Source: Certhia americana (Eukaryota > Chordata > Aves > Passeriformes > Certhiidae). Taken from it: 64,000 bases of DNA. The translations under genes were made by a program, and so were the position numbers. The stretch lies in assembly GCA_018697195.1 (NCBI GenBank), contig CM031858.1, positions 80,173,133 to 80,237,132 of the forward strand, written 5' to 3'. The notes beneath the pieces are model-generated. The model ran no database searches. It saw only the letters and a list, made by a program, of their open reading frames with translations, and had not been told where the DNA came from. Shown in pieces: positions 62,600 to 64,000 of this stretch (position 1 is its first letter; the number at the start of each line of letters is the position of its first letter).

Positions 62600-63040
62600 A
62601 TCAGTGCAGAAGGAGGAGGAGATGCTCCAAATGCTGGAGCTAAGATTTCCTTGCAGGGTCTGGTGCAAACCATGGTGAAGAAGATATGGCCTTGCAGCCC
62701 ATGGAATGGGAAATGCAGAGATACACCTGCAGCCCGTGGAGGAGCCCCACACCTCAGCAGGTGGATGCCTAAGTGGAAACTGTGACCCCATGGGAGGCCT
62801 ATGCTGGAGCAGAGCCCTGGCAGGGACCTGCAGGCTCATGGAGAGAGGAGCCCACACTGAAGCAGTTTTCCTGGTAGGAGCTGTGCGTGGCATCCACTCT
62901 GAAGCAGATTGTCCTTGAAGTACTGACTCAATGGAAGAGTGACCCACCTTATAGTTCATGGAGAGCTATTGCCCATGGGATGGACTCACATTGAAGAAAT
63001 TCATGGAGGGCTGTCTCCCATGGAGACTCCACTGGAGTAG
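62600..63040 (+). repeat. Degenerate ~45-base block array inside the LTR
   Basis: CTGGAGCAG-like words recur at about 62807, 62858, 62899, 62993 (diverged) and 63033, and CATGGA/CGTGGA words between them, giving spacings of roughly 40-51 bases or twice that. This is an old internal tandem amplification in the transcribed part of this LTR family. Confidence 0.6.
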
Positions 63041-63224
63041 GGAAAGGACCCCTCTCCCTGAGAAGTGTCAGGAACAACATTTGATGAATTGACCATAACT
63101 CCCATATCCCATCTCCCTTTACCACTGCAGAGGAGGAGATAGAGCTGGGGAAGAGGAATGGATGGAGGGAAGAAGTTTTTAAGTTTTATTTTACTTCTCA
63201 TTATCCTGCTCTGATCTTGCTAGG

Positions 63225-63230
63225 AATAAA
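63225..63230 (+). terminator. LTR polyadenylation signal (AATAAA)
   Basis: Canonical hexamer in the expected 3' part of the LTR, upstream of the conserved CTTATCTCAACCC end block. Confidence 0.55.
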
Positions 63231-63408
63231 TTCAGTTAGTATCCTAGTTGATTCTGTTATGCCCATGATGGTATCTGGTGAGTGATCTTTCCCAGTCCTT
63301 ATCTCAACCCATGAATCATTTGTTATTTTTTCTCCTCCTTGTCTAGCTGGGGAGTGATACAGGAACTTTGGTGAGTGCCTGGCCTCTGGACAGTGTCAAC
63401 CCTCTACA

Positions 63409-64000
63409 GTTGATCATTGCTGCATTGCATACATTTCCAAACACATTAATTATGTTGGCCATTGCAATCATATAATGGAAGACTCTTTACACAGTTCTAT
63501 AATTGCCAGTTTACATGCCTTGTTATATCATTACAGAATTATATATAAGTAAAATTGATACTCTGGAAACTTAATCTTAGTCCTCCTGCTATATCTTCTG
63601 AGATAATTTACTATATTGCATCTTATGTAATTGCTTCAGTTCTTGCTGTGTTAGGGTCTCCAGACAAGCCTGGGAATGAACATCCCACTGCTATCATGGC
63701 TGTCAGTCAGATGTTTGCTGGCCTATAGGCTGCTATCCAGGTGGGCAGCTGGAATGCTCTACACAGTTCTAGATCCATGGTGTGGATTGTGGATGAGACT
63801 TATCACTGCAAGTTGAAATGGAATTTCTACACCTGAGAGATTAGTTTTGACAATATCATTGCTCTCTGTAATGTGTGAGAGATGTGAGATCTGTCATTTT
63901 GGCTTGTCACTCCCTCACTCTCTGTGGCAGCATCTTGCACTTTGCATGGCTTTTTTTGGTTGTAGTACCATAAGGTTGGTAAGATGCTGGCTAGGGTGAG
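63409..64000. other. Unassigned sequence after the LTR
   Basis: There is no primer-binding site or retroviral gag-like reading frame directly after the LTR, and I recognise no gene or element. The GC content from about 63655 to 63800 is slightly higher than elsewhere. The window ends here. Confidence 0.45.

Larger units (their letters stand above)
62321..63408 (+). mobile_element. ERVL-like LTR, near full length
   Basis: About 1088 bases from TGGAATGGGTGTGG (family start TGTATTGGGTTTG) to TCAACCCTCTACA. It has a U3 with CCAGAAGCTTCTCCCATGTC near 62388-62407 and TGTGATAAAATATTCAG in the TATA position near 62489-62505. A purine-rich transcribed region of semi-regular CATGGA/CTGGAGCAG blocks spans about 62600-63040. 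AATAAA is at 63225-63230, then GGTGAGTGATCTTTCCCAGT and CTTATCTCAACCCATGAATC before the end. The flanks ATTAG and GTTGA do not match, so no target-site duplication is claimed, and no primer-binding site follows. It is probably a solo LTR. Many short open frames over it (62469-63201) are not genes. Confidence 0.9.

Noticed and set aside
62537..62959. 140-codon minus-strand frame as a gene
   Set aside because: It is an antisense reading of the block array inside the LTR; the low stop density follows from GC-rich repeats.
62316..63413. ATTAG/GTTGA as a target-site duplication of the LTR
   Set aside because: Three of five positions differ; although all are transitions, this is too weak to claim.
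1..64000. Short open reading frames in all six frames as candidate genes
   Set aside because: Most are under 110 codons, lack recognisable domains and match chance expectation for AT-rich DNA; those in GC-rich spots fall inside LTRs or CR1.

Overview
The window looks like gene-poor nuclear DNA from a bird, most likely a songbird. Three things point that way. The sequence is strongly AT-rich and CpG-poor with no long open reading frame. The dispersed LINE copies are all CR1, several ending in the avian 8-base ATTCTRTG-type tail. The long terminal repeats (LTRs) match, from memory, endogenous retrovirus families common in passerines (starts such as TGTATTGGGTTT; ends such as CTTATCTCAACCCATGA...TCAACCC...ACA). 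No Alu, L1, bacterial or phage signature was seen. I found no host exon I could support, so the 64 kb is best read as intergenic or deep intronic sequence.

Layout: 1-7264 is unique AT-rich sequence with a trinucleotide array at 4958-5056. A broken CR1 (7265-8949) is split by a solo LTR (8108-8533). Unique sequence then runs to 26 kb, broken by an ERVL-like LTR (10662-11089), a partial LTR (15262-15453), a CpG-containing patch with a consensus CRE next to an RFX-type X-box (18347-18381), a hexanucleotide array (20471-20518), a possible LTR piece (21500-21665) and a sister of the first solo LTR (24563-25015). A CR1 tail (25820-26279) is followed by an ERVL-like solo LTR (26659-27469). An older, degraded CR1 occupies at least 32050-33293. 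From 33.3 to 57 kb the sequence is mostly unique, with short CR1 tails on both strands (46971-47181, 48842-48940, perhaps 49262-49400), small tandem duplications and several hairpins. A third LTR family is represented by a truncated minus-strand copy (57558-57894) and a long plus-strand copy (62321-63408).

No operon-like or pathway relation exists here. The story is one of layered retrotransposon insertions. The nesting gives relative ages: the LTR at 8108-8533 is younger than the CR1 it interrupts. Target-site duplications are readable for three LTRs (CCAC/CCAC, CTAT/CTAT, GATTT/GGTTT). The most interesting non-repeat signal is the CRE plus X-box pair near 18.36 kb, which may be a cis-regulatory element. 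I did not find a convincing new biological system in this window.
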